From contig JAHHSG010000019.1 in NCBI GenBank assembly GCA_020025305.1, positions 1 to 40,805 on the forward strand: 40,805 bases of DNA. The letters run 5' to 3'. Below, piece by piece: positions 40,368 through 40,805 of this stretch. The notes under the pieces were generated by a model. It saw only the letters and a program-made list of their open reading frames with translations, searched no databases and was not told the DNA's origin. Source of the stretch: Oscillospiraceae bacterium. Lineage in GTDB: Bacteria; Bacillota; Clostridia; Oscillospirales; Oscillospiraceae. Every line of letters starts with the position of its first letter. Position 1 is the stretch's first letter. The position numbers were made by a program, and so were the translations under genes.

Positions 40368-40368
40368 A

Positions 40369-40805
40369 CTACCGGTTTATTTTTTTGCGGCGTGTCAAGT
40401 AGACAGCAACGGCAAGACAGATCACGGGCACAATGACCGCCACCGCGATGACAAGGGAATGATGCATAGCGGTGATCCGCGTCATGGTCACGCTGACCGC
40501 ATCGGACACGGCAACGCTGCCGCTGTCCAGATTGACGACCGAAGCTGCAATTCGGAACTGTCCGGCAAAAGCAATCTGCAAGGGAACAGTAATGGTAGTG
40601 TTCTCTCCGGCGGCGAGGCTTGGGAGATGCACCAGCGTTTCCCCGGCGGAGCCGAACTCATCGTCATAGATCCGGTCGTTCTCTATATCCACAAAGGATA
40701 GATAAGCAACAAGGTGATCGAGGTTAGCATCCGTCTTATTTGTCACGGTAAATACGATGTCCGTTTCATAAAGAGGCATACCCTCGATAGCGCTGGGCGA
40801 ATCCA
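40369..40805 (-). CDS. C-terminal part of a membrane-anchored surface protein (runs off the window)
   Basis: Partial; the reading frame is open to the right edge and no start is required at 40779. The visible 145 residues contain a beta-rich extracellular domain (VFTVTNKTDANLDHLVAYLS, SLAAGENTTITVPLQIAFAG), reminiscent of CARDB-like adhesive modules. A single transmembrane helix (LVIAVAVIVPVICLAVAVYL) and a positively charged end (RRKKINR) follow. It is probably anchored in the cytoplasmic membrane with its bulk outside. Function unknown. Confidence 0.7.
   Translation of the reverse strand, partial: DSPSAIEGMPLYETDIVFTVTNKTDANLDHLVAYLSFVDIENDRIYDDEFGSAGETLVHLPSLAAGENTTITVPLQIAFAGQFRIAASVVNLDSGSVAVSDAVSVTMTRITAMHHSLVIAVAVIVPVICLAVAVYLTRRKKINR

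Noticed and set aside
1..40805. CRISPR arrays, insertion sequences with terminal inverted repeats, rRNA genes
   Set aside because: None were seen on reading the window: no regular repeat-spacer pattern, no DDE transposase, no rRNA signature.

Overview
The window looks like the chromosome of an anaerobic, spore-forming, gut-type Clostridia, most likely Oscillospiraceae (Flavonifractor/Pseudoflavonifractor-like). It carries sigK, spoVAD and spoVAE, a group-B type [FeFe] hydrogenase, a 2-hydroxyacyl-CoA dehydratase activase, a tandem glycine riboswitch, a Rex-type operator and Gram-positive promoters and terminators. The species is inferred from gene content only.

Left part (1-10.7 kb): a DUF2975 membrane protein with its small Cro/C1-type regulator; a very large BadF/HgdC-type acyl-CoA dehydratase activase; pyrR and pduL; convergent pyrF-pyrE; a minus-strand promoter-RNA-terminator unit that looks like a structured small RNA (possibly 6S); and a HAD phosphatase.

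Centre (10.7-27.8 kb): the main discovery. The mother-cell sporulation sigma factor gene sigK is split. Codons 1-67 lie at 10723 onward and the rest at 27291-27806. The halves are separated by 16,373 bp bounded by the 5-bp direct repeat AAGAA. Joining the halves at the repeat restores one continuous 236-codon sigma factor frame. The intervening DNA is therefore a skin-type (sigma-K intervening) element. It encodes a large serine recombinase whose 3' end reads across the right junction, preceded by a 63-aa overlapping small ORF (candidate excision factor) and a sigma-E-like promoter. Its cargo is not phage-like. It is one long minus-strand amino-acid/peptide catabolism operon: RidA, PLP aminotransferase, complete oligopeptide ABC transporter, an unknown 174-aa protein, two M24 peptidases and an M20 peptidase. 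A YheO/DauR-type regulator and a third M24 peptidase follow. Excision would delete these genes only from the doomed mother cell, while the spore lineage keeps them.

Right part (27.8-40.8 kb): [FeFe] hydrogenase with a Rex-box-like operator; glycine riboswitch-terminator controlling a TRIC/YadS-type protein; MBL-fold hydrolase; Y-family polymerase; RibU-type ECF transporter subunit with a terminator in its leader; a SLOG protein; spoVAD-spoVAE without spoVAC; a Cys-rich zinc-ribbon-like protein; a cation diffusion facilitator; an ArsC/Spx-fold protein lacking its usual cysteine; a Sir2 deacylase; two tRNA-Leu genes (GAG, CAG); a PaaI-type thioesterase; a decayed replication-type HTH gene; and the 3' end of a membrane-anchored surface protein running off the window.
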